Below, piece after piece: positions 1 to 7,165 of a stretch of DNA of 19,897 nucleotides. Numbering within the stretch: position 1 is the stretch's first letter; each line of letters opens with the position of its first letter. A model generated the notes under the pieces. It had not been told where the DNA came from. It ran no database searches and saw only the letters and a program-made list of their open reading frames with translations. Source of the DNA: Scatocola faecipullorum (lineage in GTDB: Bacteria > Pseudomonadota > Alphaproteobacteria > RF32 > CAG-239); contig DVNC01000042.1 in NCBI GenBank assembly GCA_018714685.1, positions 1 to 19,897 of the forward strand, read 5' to 3'. The position numbers were made by a program, and so were the translations under genes.

Positions 1-21
1 TTACCCGACTTGATCGGGTAA
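1..21. repeat. Intergenic palindrome with CTTGA loop
   Basis: A perfect 8-bp inverted repeat (TTACCCGA / TCGGGTAA) surrounds the 5-base loop CTTGA. The window begins inside it, so the full element is probably longer. Palindromes with a TCAAG/CTTGA loop are common intergenic repeats in alphaproteobacterial genomes; that is general knowledge, and copy number in this genome is not known. Confidence 0.6.
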
Positions 22-271
22 TCCGGATTGAAGCTGCCCCGGTCAAGCCGCACCCGGCGGGTGAGGCAATAGATGACAGAGAGAAAGGCGCCGGGAGATG
101 CCTCGGTCAAGCCGGAGCATGACAACAAAAAAAAGCCGTGGCATGACAGCAGCAAAAAAGACACTTGCAGGGACAGCAATGAAAAAATATCTGTCGTGAT
201 GATTTGAGAGAAGACAGGCAATGACGGAATTTTAAATTTGTGGGTAGAATCGGGGGGTTAGCATTTTTTGC
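22..271. other. Intergenic sequence with decayed repeats
   Basis: No convincing gene is seen here. CGGTCAAGCC occurs at about 40-49 and again at about 104-113. GCATGACA followed by an A-rich run occurs near 118 and 143, and a related GATGACA near 72. This looks like degenerate repeat debris between genes. The only part with clear secondary structure is listed separately (98-120). Confidence 0.4.
98..120. repeat. Second palindrome with TCAAG loop
   Basis: ATGCCTCGG and CCGGAGCAT flank the loop TCAAG; 7 of 9 arm positions pair. The loop is the reverse complement of the loop at 9-13, which suggests that both belong to one repeat family lying in opposite orientations. Confidence 0.5.
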
Positions 272-298
272 TTGAAGAATCACGCAATCTGTTATAAA
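272..298 (+). promoter_or_regulatory. Possible ppdK promoter
   Basis: TTGAAG (272-277) and TATAAA (293-298) are separated by 15 bases, slightly short of the optimum. They are the best sigma70-like pair upstream of ppdK. A start near 305 would give a leader of about 180 nt. Confidence 0.35.
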
Positions 299-320
299 TT
301 CGCGGCAGTTTCAGTGGGTG

Positions 321-391
321 AGCCGTAACGGCTTCTGTCCCTTGCTGTCCGCTGATTTTGCGGTGTCTGTCTTTTCCGAATCGTGGAAAAG
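321..391 (+). promoter_or_regulatory. Structured part of the ppdK leader
   Basis: Two small perfect hairpins lie in the presumed leader: AGCCG-TAA-CGGCT at 321-333, and CTTTTCC / GGAAAAG with a 7-base loop at 371-391. No known riboswitch was recognised. The rest, up to the ribosome site TAGGAG near 471, shows no further strong structure by eye. Confidence 0.35.
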
Positions 392-488
392 TCAGGCGCT
401 CCTTAAAAAGCTTTGGTCAGGTTGACAGAATATCTTTCCGGCGAATCCGTGTTTTTAACTTTAACAGCTATAGGAGCTTAAACAAACC

Positions 489-3194
489 ATGAGTAAATGG
501 GTATATACATTTGGTAACGGCAAAGCGGAAGGCGATGCCAGCATGAGAAATCTCCTCGGCGGTAAAGGTGCTAACCTGGCAGAAATGAATGTCGTCGGTT
601 TGCCCGTTCCTCCGGGATTTACGGTTACAACTGAAGTTTGTACATATTATTACAACAACGACCACACCTATCCGGCTGACCTGAAAGATCAGGTAAAAGC
701 CGCTGTGGCCGAAGTTGAAAAAGTCATGGGCAAAAAATTTGCCGATGCCAACAACCCATTGCTGTTCTCGGTTCGTTCGGGTGCCCGCGTTTCCATGCCG
801 GGTATGATGGATACCGTTTTGAACCTCGGTTTGAATGACGAAACCGTTAAGGCTTTGGCCAAAGCTTCCGGCAGCGAACGTTTCGCTTACGACTCTTACC
901 GTCGTTTCCTGCAGATGTTCTCCGACGTTGTTCTGGGCGCTGATCTGGACCTCTATGAAGAAGCTCTGGAAAATATGAAAAAATCTAAAGGTTACAAGTC
1001 TGATACCGATTTGACGGCCGAAGATTTGAAAGAACTGGTTAAAGAATATAAAGAAATCGGCCAGAAACTGGGCAAAGTTGTTCCGCAGGATCCTTGGGAT
1101 CAGCTGTGGGCCGGTATCGGTGCCGTATTCGGTTCCTGGATGGCTGCCCGCGCAATTACCTATCGTAAACTGAACAATATTCCGGGCGACTGGGGTACTG
1201 CCGTTAACGTTCAGACCATGGTCTTCGGCAATGCCGGCGATGACTGCGCTACCGGCGTTTGCTTCTCCCGCGACCCGGCTACCGGTGAAAACGTTTATTA
1301 CGGCGAATATCTGGTTAACGCTCAGGGTGAAGACGTTGTGGCCGGTATTCGTACGCCGCAGCCGATGGCTTCCAAAGGCGACGGCACTTCTCTGGAAGAA
1401 AAATGGCCGCACCTGTATCAGGAATTGGTTGATGTCCGCAATAAGCTGGAAGATCACTACAAAGATATGCAGGATATGGAATTCACGATTGAACACGGCA
1501 AACTGTGGATGTTGCAATGCCGCAACGGTAAACGTACCGCTGCCGCAGCCGTTCGCATGGCCGTTGAAATGGTTGAAGAAGGCCTGCTGAATAAAGAAGA
1601 GGCTATCATGCGCGTCGGTGCCGACCAGTTAGACCAGCTGCTGCACCCGATGCTTGATCCGAAAGCCGAGAAAAAAGTTATTGCCACCGGTTTGCCGGCT
1701 TCTCCGGGAGCTGCCGTCGGCCGTGCCGTCTTTAATGCTGAAGATGCCGAAGCCTGGGCTGCCAAAGGCGAAAAAGTTATTCTTATCCGTAACGAAACTT
1801 CTCCGGAAGACATCGGCGGTATGCATGCTTCCCAGGGTGTTATTACGGCCCGCGGCGGTATGACTTCTCACGCTGCCGTTGTTGCCCGCGGTATGGGTAC
1901 TCCCTGCGTTTCCGGTTCAACGGATATTACCATTGATTATGCCAAGAAGACCATGGCTACCAAGTCCGGCGTTGTTGTCAAAGAAGGTGACTGGGTTTCT
2001 CTGGACGGTGCCAAAGGCCAGATTATCGAAGGCAAAATTCCGACGGTTAAGGCTGATACCAACTCCGGCAACTTCGGTAAGCTGATGAGCTGGGTTGATG
2101 AAATCCGCACCATGAGCGTTCGTGCCAATGCCGAAACGCCGAAAGATGCGCAGACTGCCCGCGACTTCGGTGCCGAAGGTATCGGTTTGGCTCGTACCGA
2201 ACATATGTTCTTTGACGCAGACCGTATTCCGGATATGCGCGCGATGATTTTGTCCGAGAACGAAGAAGGCCGCCGTGCCGCTTTGGCTAAGCTGCTGCCT
2301 TACCAGAAACAGGACTTCAAAGATCTGTTCAAAATTATGGACGGACTGCCGGTAACCGTTCGTTTGCTGGACCCGCCGCTCCATGAGTTCCTGCCGCATA
2401 CCGATGCCGAAATGAAAGAACTGGCTGACAAGATGGGTATGACTCTGGAACAGGTTAAAAACCGCGCCAATGCTTTGCATGAAGCTAACCCGATGCTGGG
2501 TCACCGCGGCTGCCGTCTGGCCGTTACCTATCCGGAAATTGCCGAAATGCAGACCCGCGCTATTCTGGAGGCTGCTCTGGAATGCCAGGATGCCGGCATT
2601 AAAGTTACTCCGGAAATCGAAGTTCCGTTAATCGGTTCCAAGAAAGAACTGGATATCGTTAAAGCCGTTATCGATGCGACCGCCGAAAAAGTCTTCGCTG
2701 AAAAAGGCAAGAAGATTGACTACCTGGTCGGCACGATGATTGAATTGCCGAGAGCTGCACTGATGGCTGAAGAAATTGCCCAGTCTGCCGCGTTCTTCGG
2801 TTTCGGTACCAACGACCTGACCCAGACCACTTTGGGTATGAGCCGTGACGATACCGGTGCTATTCTTGACGAATACAGAGCCAAAGGCGTTTATGTTGCT
2901 GATCCGTTTGCTTCCATCGATGTTGACGGCGTTGGCAAACTGGTTCGCCGTGCTGCCGTTGAAGGCCGCGCAACCAATCCGGATCTGCATCTGGGTGTCT
3001 GCGGTGAACACGGCGGTGATCCGAAGTCCATTGAGTTCTTCAATGCCGTCGGTTTGGACTATGTTTCCTGCTCGCCTTATCGTGTTCCGGTTGCCCGTTT
3101 GGCTGCTGCTCAGGCTGCGGTTAAACAGAAGGGACAGAAAAAGGCTGTTGAAAACGCCAGCCATAACAGTGCCTGCTGCTGCAAAGCCTGCTAA
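489..3194 (+). CDS. ppdK: Pyruvate, phosphate dikinase (with Cys-rich C-terminal tail)
   Basis: This enzyme reversibly makes phosphoenolpyruvate, AMP and diphosphate from pyruvate, ATP and phosphate, in the cytoplasm; it links pyruvate and PEP pools. At 901 residues it has the usual bacterial length plus a short tail. The N-terminal ATP-grasp part starts with LLGGKGANLAEM. The phosphohistidine motif GGMTSHAAVVARGMG places the swivelling His at residue 461. The C-terminal PEP/pyruvate barrel carries GVCGEHGGDP with catalytic Cys838. The start has TAGGAG about 12 bases upstream, rather far, but the N-terminus fits the family. The last 6 residues, CCCKAC, follow a Lys/Gln-rich linker and lie beyond the usual family end; this is odd. 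The gene stands alone, with its own leader and a terminator behind it. The large open frame on the opposite strand is a codon-usage shadow. Confidence 0.97.
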   Translation: MSKWVYTFGNGKAEGDASMRNLLGGKGANLAEMNVVGLPVPPGFTVTTEVCTYYYNNDHTYPADLKDQVKAAVAEVEKVMGKKFADANNPLLFSVRSGARVSMPGMMDTVLNLGLNDETVKALAKASGSERFAYDSYRRFLQMFSDVVLGADLDLYEEALENMKKSKGYKSDTDLTAEDLKELVKEYKEIGQKLGKVVPQDPWDQLWAGIGAVFGSWMAARAITYRKLNNIPGDWGTAVNVQTMVFGNAGDDCATGVCFSRDPATGENVYYGEYLVNAQGEDVVAGIRTPQPMASKGDGTSLEEKWPHLYQELVDVRNKLEDHYKDMQDMEFTIEHGKLWMLQCRNGKRTAAAAVRMAVEMVEEGLLNKEEAIMRVGADQLDQLLHPMLDPKAEKKVIATGLPASPGAAVGRAVFNAEDAEAWAAKGEKVILIRNETSPEDIGGMHASQGVITARGGMTSHAAVVARGMGTPCVSGSTDITIDYAKKTMATKSGVVVKEGDWVSLDGAKGQIIEGKIPTVKADTNSGNFGKLMSWVDEIRTMSVRANAETPKDAQTARDFGAEGIGLARTEHMFFDADRIPDMRAMILSENEEGRRAALAKLLPYQKQDFKDLFKIMDGLPVTVRLLDPPLHEFLPHTDAEMKELADKMGMTLEQVKNRANALHEANPMLGHRGCRLAVTYPEIAEMQTRAILEAALECQDAGIKVTPEIEVPLIGSKKELDIVKAVIDATAEKVFAEKGKKIDYLVGTMIELPRAALMAEEIAQSAAFFGFGTNDLTQTTLGMSRDDTGAILDEYRAKGVYVADPFASIDVDGVGKLVRRAAVEGRATNPDLHLGVCGEHGGDPKSIEFFNAVGLDYVSCSPYRVPVARLAAAQAAVKQKGQKKAVENASHNSACCCKAC

Positions 3195-3215
3195 GCACCG
3201 TTAACTCGTTTTGAG

Positions 3216-3260
3216 CTGAAAAGGGGAAAATCGTTATGCGATTTTCTCCTTTTTCAGTTT
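3216..3260 (+). terminator. Terminator after ppdK
   Basis: A long imperfect hairpin starts 22 bases after the stop codon: the left arm 3216-3233 pairs with 3239-3257 around a short loop. A/T-rich arms give a T-rich 3' side. The tail after the stem is only three T, so it may work mainly through the U-rich arm. Confidence 0.65.
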
Positions 3261-3281
3261 AAATCGGGTTGTTTTTGAAAA

Positions 3282-3309
3282 TTGACAAAATCTGTCACGG
3301 GTGTTAAAA
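3282..3309 (+). promoter_or_regulatory. Possible promoter with overlapping palindrome
   Basis: TTGACA at 3282-3287 is a perfect -35 hexamer. The best -10 at 16 bases spacing is the weak TTAAAA (3304-3309). TGACA-AAATC-TGTCA (3283-3297) is an inverted repeat over the -35 site and could be an operator. A second A/T box, TATAAA (3329-3334), lies closer to the gene but has no matching -35. Confidence 0.35.
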
Positions 3310-3353
3310 GGGGGAATATTTTTACTATTATAAACCTTTAAATTATTAATTTT

Positions 3354-3896
3354 ATGGATATCAGAGATTGGAAACAGCAATACGGCGGTTATCTGGCGGC
3401 GGTAAACAGTTTGAAACAGGATGCCGCTCTGCAGACGGATGCCGTCAAGAAGAAAGCTTTGCAAAAGAACAAAAGCCGTTTAAACTGCGGTTTGCGGAAA
3501 TTGTCCGCTTATATTCCGGGAAAGTATGATGTCTCGCTGCCTTGTTTAAGTGCACTGCTGGAGTTGTTCGGGGAGTATCCCTTTCTGTGCAGCGGGTGTG
3601 AAAAAGAATTGCTGCGTCTGTTCTGCAAAGTTTCTTTGCACGGGGACATGAATATTCGCGGCAAGGCAGCCGCTGTTGCCGGTATTTTGGATTGCGAGAG
3701 CGTTTTTCGCTATGTATATCGGGAAGCGGGAGAAAAAGACGCGTGTTTTTTTGTTTCATGGCTTGTCGCACTGGCAGACGAAAAGGCTGAGATCAGGACG
3801 ATGAAAGAACATTTGTCCGCTGTGGTGCAGACATCTCGGAACAGTTATGACAAGACGCCGGAGCGTGAACATTTGCTTGATTTGTTAAAATCCTAA
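3354..3896 (+). CDS. Unrecognised protein, first of a two-gene pair
   Basis: I do not recognise this 180-residue protein. It is probably cytoplasmic: no signal peptide or membrane segment is visible. It is helix-rich by eye, with seven Cys, including a CSGC motif near the middle of the chain. The middle part (IRGKAAAVAGIL and following) loosely resembles an alpha-helical HEAT-like repeat, which is only an impression. Its first residues, MDIRDWKQQYGGYL, resemble the start of the next gene (MNIRQFESQYAALK), so the two may be distant paralogues or share a docking segment. There is no Shine-Dalgarno site: the start follows a purely A/T stretch. The next gene begins 11 bases after the stop, so they are surely co-transcribed. 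Confidence 0.75.
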   Translation: MDIRDWKQQYGGYLAAVNSLKQDAALQTDAVKKKALQKNKSRLNCGLRKLSAYIPGKYDVSLPCLSALLELFGEYPFLCSGCEKELLRLFCKVSLHGDMNIRGKAAAVAGILDCESVFRYVYREAGEKDACFFVSWLVALADEKAEIRTMKEHLSAVVQTSRNSYDKTPEREHLLDLLKS

Positions 3897-3907
3897 ATTT
3901 TATTTTT

Positions 3908-4552
3908 ATGAATATCAGACAATTTGAAAGCCAATATGCGGCACTAAAGGTTTTAAGCGTTAATCGCAAAATGAAAAATGACGATATGTTTCTGACTTTT
4001 AAAAAGCGTCAGAATATCGTAACGGAAAACAGTCCGGCTTCGTGGGCGGAAATTGTTCATTTTCTGAAGCAGGATTTGTTAAATGCCTTCGTCGGGGATT
4101 TTCTGGAAGATGCCCGCAATTACAACGATTATGAGCTGGAAAAACTGTTTGTGCTGCTGGAACATAATCAGGAATTGTTCAGAATTAAGGAGCTGGCCCG
4201 TGATTTTCTGGTTTTGGCAAAGGAATTGACCGAACGGGAAGACAGCGGCTGGAACACCCAGATTGAAGCGGCATTGTATTCGCCGAACATGAGCAAACAG
4301 TTGGAAAGCGGCCTGCTCTGTTTGAAATTTCCTTTTGCCGACTTAATGGCGGCAAAAGTGAAATATGCCTTGGCTTCACCGGCTTGCGGCGCTAATTACC
4401 GACTGTTTATCGACTGGCTGCCGGCGTTTGAAAAATCGCAGCCGTTGGCGATTACCAAAGTTCATCAGGAGCTGGCGAATGTGCAGCTTCAGGCAGACCG
4501 CCTTTGTGCGGAAGCCAAGAAACTTTATGCAATGTATCATATTCTGATTTGA
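3908..4552 (+). CDS. Unrecognised protein, second of a two-gene pair
   Basis: This is an unrecognised soluble-looking protein of 214 residues, mostly predicted helix by eye. It contains acidic/aromatic stretches (residues about 60-110) and a C-terminal helix rich in Gln, Ala and Lys. Its N-terminus shares the pattern M-[DN]-I-R-x4-Q-Y with the preceding gene. It starts 11 bases after that gene, in an A/T run (TTTTATTTTTATG) without any Shine-Dalgarno sequence. Translation may depend on an unstructured A/U-rich leader or on coupling with the upstream gene. A terminator follows directly. No function is proposed. Confidence 0.75.
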   Translation: MNIRQFESQYAALKVLSVNRKMKNDDMFLTFKKRQNIVTENSPASWAEIVHFLKQDLLNAFVGDFLEDARNYNDYELEKLFVLLEHNQELFRIKELARDFLVLAKELTEREDSGWNTQIEAALYSPNMSKQLESGLLCLKFPFADLMAAKVKYALASPACGANYRLFIDWLPAFEKSQPLAITKVHQELANVQLQADRLCAEAKKLYAMYHILI

Positions 4553-4569
4553 TGAAAAGGCACGAAAAG

Positions 4570-4600
4570 ACCGGCAGCGATGATGCTTGCCGGTTTTATT
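4570..4600 (+). terminator. Terminator after the two-gene pair
   Basis: ACCGGCAGC and GCTTGCCGGT pair around GATGAT with one bulged base. A T-rich tail follows. It starts 17 bases after the stop codon. Confidence 0.75.
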
Positions 4601-4634
4601 TGTTTAAATTTGTCAAACAATGGTGCGGAAAACA

Positions 4635-4663
4635 TTGACATTGTTGGTTTATGCGGTTATAAA
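4635..4663 (+). promoter_or_regulatory. Strong sigma70-type promoter
   Basis: TTGACA (4635-4640) and TATAAA (4658-4663) lie exactly 17 bases apart, close to consensus. The predicted start near 4670 gives a leader of about 50 nt for the gene at 4719. Confidence 0.75.
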
Positions 4664-4718
4664 TCGATTAAATTTGTATAATTAACTTGAATTATTAACC
4701 TCTAAAAAAACAGTATTT

Positions 4719-5369
4719 ATGACACAGACAGAAAAATTCCTGACGGGAGCAAGATGTTCTCAGGGAAGTTCGGATCTCGCGGTTTTTGAAAGTTGCAGCA
4801 TGTGGCCCAAAATCCGCCAAAGCAAAATTATTCCGGTCGGTTTTTATTTCGTTGCAGGTATTCTTGCGGGAAGACTTAAGCAAAAAGCTGATTTGGTGCC
4901 GGGAATTTTTATACAGGGCTATCGTCCTCATTCGTCAAACGGTTTGTTCAGCAGTGAAAAGCGCGGTTACGGTGCTTTGCTGGTGAAACCGGAAAGCGAC
5001 GTGAAAACGGCGCCGGACGACCTTGTCCTGTGTGAAGCGAATGTTTATCAGATGAAAGAAGACGACCGCTTTGAGCTGGTTCTGATGAATTCGGAATGGC
5101 GTCATCCTGAAGCCGTTAAGCAATTTATGGTGCGTTTGCGGCAGGAACACCGGCTGGAAGAAATCAGCGACGTGAAGAAATGTGTTTATCACTGTGACAA
5201 GTCCCGCGGATATTTTCTTGCCGGGCGTGATTATGAAGTCTGGTCTCAGCTGGTCGGCCTGGTGGAAAATACGCAGGGACTGTCCAAAAAAGTTTTGGTG
5301 GTCGATTATAACTGCGGCATTCCCTGTGTGGTCGATTTCAAAGAGGAAAACTTTGAATTGGTTGATTGA
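4719..5369 (+). CDS. Unrecognised soluble protein
   Basis: This 216-residue protein is not recognised. No signal peptide or clear membrane span is visible. It has a mixed beta/alpha look, with short hydrophobic strands (KIIPVGFYFVAGILAG near residues 36-51, VLVVDYNCGIPCVVDF near the C-terminus), and eight Cys scattered through the chain. It is a single-gene transcript: a near-consensus promoter lies upstream and an ideal terminator downstream. Like its two upstream neighbours it has no Shine-Dalgarno site (CAGTATTTATG). It does not share their N-terminal motif. I infer a lineage-specific cytoplasmic protein and do not guess its role. Confidence 0.75.
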   Translation: MTQTEKFLTGARCSQGSSDLAVFESCSMWPKIRQSKIIPVGFYFVAGILAGRLKQKADLVPGIFIQGYRPHSSNGLFSSEKRGYGALLVKPESDVKTAPDDLVLCEANVYQMKEDDRFELVLMNSEWRHPEAVKQFMVRLRQEHRLEEISDVKKCVYHCDKSRGYFLAGRDYEVWSQLVGLVENTQGLSKKVLVVDYNCGIPCVVDFKEENFELVD

Positions 5370-5385
5370 GATTTTCATCCTTATG

Positions 5386-5420
5386 CAAAAGAGCCATAAC
5401 AGTGGCTCTTTTGTTTTTTT
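5386..5420 (+). terminator. Rho-independent terminator
   Basis: A perfect 11-bp stem (CAAAAGAGCCA / TGGCTCTTTTG) with the loop TAACAG is followed by seven T. It starts 16 bases after the stop codon. Confidence 0.93.
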
Positions 5421-5432
5421 AGATTCTTTTGA

Positions 5433-5460
5433 TTGTCGGAAATCTCCGGGTTTTGATAAT
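5433..5460 (+). promoter_or_regulatory. Probable pal promoter
   Basis: TTGTCG (5433-5438) and GATAAT (5455-5460) are 16 bases apart. This gives a leader of about 105 nt, very A/T-rich, before pal. Confidence 0.45.
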
Positions 5461-5571
5461 TTTTTTAACTTCAAAGTCTTTTTGTTATTGAAAATTAAAT
5501 TTTTGTTGTTAAGTTAGAACTGTATTAGTTGTTTAGCAATTAAATAAGTAACCCATATGGAGAATAATAAA

Positions 5572-6027
5572 ATGAAAAAACTTTTAAGTTTATTCGCTGC
5601 AATCGTTGTTTTATCCGGCTGTTCCTCTTTGGGCGGCATGTTCGGCGGCGCTGAATGCGATTCAAAACTGGCTCGTGACTTCATGGCTAATGCCGAAGAC
5701 AGAGTATTCTTTGCTTTCGACAGCTCTGCGATTACCGACAACTCTGCCGAAATTCTGCAGACCCAGGTTAAATGGCTGAAAAAACACAACGAAGTTAACG
5801 TAATCGTTCAAGGCTACTGCGATGAAAGAGGTACCAGAGAGTACAACTTAGCTTTGGGTGAACGCCGCGCTAACGCTGTTAAACAGTACCTGATTTCTCA
5901 GGGTATCGCTGCTGACAGAATCTCTACCATTTCTTATGGTAAAGAACGTCCGGCCGTTCTGGGCAACAATGAAGCTGCCTGGGCTCAAAACCGTCGTGCT
6001 GTAACCGTTGTTAAAGCTGGTAACTAA
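5572..6027 (+). CDS. pal: Peptidoglycan-associated lipoprotein Pal
   Basis: Pal is an outer-membrane lipoprotein that binds peptidoglycan and works with the Tol proteins in envelope constriction at division. The 151-residue product begins with a lipoprotein signal, and the lipobox LSGC places the lipidated Cys at residue 17. The OmpA-like domain fills residues about 45-148, with the signature YCDERGTREYNLALGERRA starting near residue 82. The start at 5572 is chosen because GGAG lies 8 bases upstream and the signal peptide is then compact; an ATG five codons earlier lacks a ribosome site. tolQRAB, usual neighbours upstream, are not in the window; three unknown genes stand there instead. A terminator follows, so cpoB downstream probably has its own promoter. 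Confidence 0.96.
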   Translation: MKKLLSLFAAIVVLSGCSSLGGMFGGAECDSKLARDFMANAEDRVFFAFDSSAITDNSAEILQTQVKWLKKHNEVNVIVQGYCDERGTREYNLALGERRANAVKQYLISQGIAADRISTISYGKERPAVLGNNEAAWAQNRRAVTVVKAGN

Positions 6028-6055
6028 TACCTCCTTTAGAAGTACAGGTTTTAAG

Positions 6056-6084
6056 GCGCATTCCGAAAGGGGTGCGCTTTTTTT
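6056..6084 (+). terminator. Terminator after pal
   Basis: GCGCATTCC and GGGGTGCGC form a 9-bp stem (two G-U pairs) capped by a GAAA tetraloop. Seven T follow. Confidence 0.92.
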
Positions 6085-6113
6085 AGGGCTTTGGGATACA
6101 TGATGTTTAAGGC

Positions 6114-6151
6114 TTGAGCTTATCTTGTTTTGGTATTACATTACAAAACAA
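6114..6151 (+). promoter_or_regulatory. Possible cpoB promoter with inverted repeat
   Basis: TTGAGC (6114-6119) and TACATT (6137-6142), 17 bases apart, make a modest promoter. An 8-bp perfect inverted repeat, TTGTTTTG (6125-6132) and CAAAACAA (6144-6151), straddles the -10 box. It could be an operator or a start-proximal hairpin. Confidence 0.4.
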
Positions 6152-6182
6152 TGATGTTTTAATTTTTGTAAGGGTGTTCTCG

Positions 6183-7025
6183 ATGAATAAATTAAAATTC
6201 TCCGGATTGATTTTAAGTTTATGGCTTGCGGCGCCGCAAGTGCAGGCAGCCGGCGGTTATGCTTACCAGACAGATGTTGACAACCTGCGCGAAGATCTGG
6301 AGGTGTTGCAGCGCCAGATGTATCGCGAACAGAGCAATGTTCCGGCCGGAAAATCGTCGGATATTCTGGTTCGTATGAGCGATTTTGAGGAGCAGATGCG
6401 CAATATGAACGGCAAAATCGAAGAACTGGAATATAAAATTAAAACGCTGAATGACCGTCTGGACATGGTTAACAAGGATGTTGACGTTCGGATAAAGATG
6501 ATTGAAGGAAAGCCTATCAACGGCGGAGCGGGTACAAAAGCCAAAACGGCCAAGTTTGATGCTCCGAAAGCCGAAAATGCGCCGAAATCTTTGGTCGGTG
6601 ATTCAATTAAAGGCGGCGATCTGGCGCCGGTTGAAGGACAGGACGTCAATAAAATTTATCAGGAAGGCCTGGAGGCTTTTAATGCCGGAAATACCGCCAA
6701 AGCCGAGCAGAATTTTAATTTGATTCTTGACCGTTTCTCCACAGATAAATTGGCGGCAAATGCCCAATATTGGTTGGGCGAGGTTTATTACAGCCAGAAA
6801 AATTATGCCAAAGCGGCAGTTGCTTTCGGTAAAGGCTATGAAAAGTACAAAGACGGAGCCAAAGGGGCGGAAAGCCTTTATAAGCTCGGCATGTCCATGA
6901 ACCAGCTGAATAAGAAAACCGAAGCCTGCACGGCTTTAACCAATGTTGCCGAGGAGTTTCCCAAGGCTGACAAATCTTTATTGGCGAAGGCCAAGGCTGA
7001 GGCTGACAAACTCAAATGCAAATGA
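6183..7025 (+). CDS. cpoB: CpoB/YbgF, periplasmic Tol-Pal coordinator
   Basis: CpoB coordinates the Tol machine with peptidoglycan synthesis in the periplasm; that role is known from E. coli. The product has 280 residues. A signal peptide ends near QVQA (residues 19-22). A coiled coil covers about residues 30-110 (heptad-like, rich in Glu, Arg, Leu and Met), then a Lys/Ala-rich linker, then TPR repeats from about residue 157 to the end (YQEGLEAFNAGNTAKAEQNF and following). The start at 6183 has AAGGG 8 bases upstream and gives a clean signal peptide; an earlier TTG start at 6114 would add 23 residues before it and is rejected. It follows pal, as usual, but behind a terminator. A long hairpin repeat begins at its stop codon. 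Confidence 0.93.
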   Translation: MNKLKFSGLILSLWLAAPQVQAAGGYAYQTDVDNLREDLEVLQRQMYREQSNVPAGKSSDILVRMSDFEEQMRNMNGKIEELEYKIKTLNDRLDMVNKDVDVRIKMIEGKPINGGAGTKAKTAKFDAPKAENAPKSLVGDSIKGGDLAPVEGQDVNKIYQEGLEAFNAGNTAKAEQNFNLILDRFSTDKLAANAQYWLGEVYYSQKNYAKAAVAFGKGYEKYKDGAKGAESLYKLGMSMNQLNKKTEACTALTNVAEEFPKADKSLLAKAKAEADKLKCK

Positions 7026-7152
7026 AAGTCAGTTTAGCTGGCAACTAGAGCAATTTTACACGGTTTCGAAAAATTCATGTACTTCTGTGTACACTAAAAA
7101 TTTTTTCACCGTTAGAAATTACTCTGGTTGCACACGCTATCCAAACTTTTTT
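7025..7152 (+). repeat. Long-hairpin intergenic element A
   Basis: About 128 bases fold into one long imperfect hairpin: the left side (AAAGT...GTTTAGC, GCAACTAGAG, CAATTTTACACGGT, GAAAAATT) pairs in order with the right side (AAATTTTTTC, ACCGT, AAATTACTCT, GGTTGC, GCTATCCAAACTTTTTT), with an apical loop near TTCT at 7082-7085. It begins in the last base of the cpoB stop codon and ends in a T run, so it may terminate transcription. It is homologous to the element at 10184: both carry GCTGG-AAC-AGAGCAATTTTAC and several later blocks. Confidence 0.75.
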
Positions 7153-7165
7153 AGTTTTAATTATA

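Noticed and set aside
468..1517. 349-codon open frame on the minus strand inside ppdK
   Set aside because: It is fully antisense to a certain enzyme gene, has no family-like sequence, and results from that gene's codon pattern. Other long antisense frames in ppdK, ftsH, glmM and the kinase gene are the same.
3216..3257. Minus-strand frame at 3234-3464
   Set aside because: It runs into the ppdK terminator hairpin and overlaps the well-supported gene at 3354; no ribosome site is seen.
5557..5571. Earlier ATG for pal
   Set aside because: It has no ribosome site and would add five polar residues before an otherwise compact lipoprotein signal.
6114..6182. TTG start for cpoB
   Set aside because: It would put 23 residues before a good signal peptide; the ATG at 6183 has AAGGG at the right distance.
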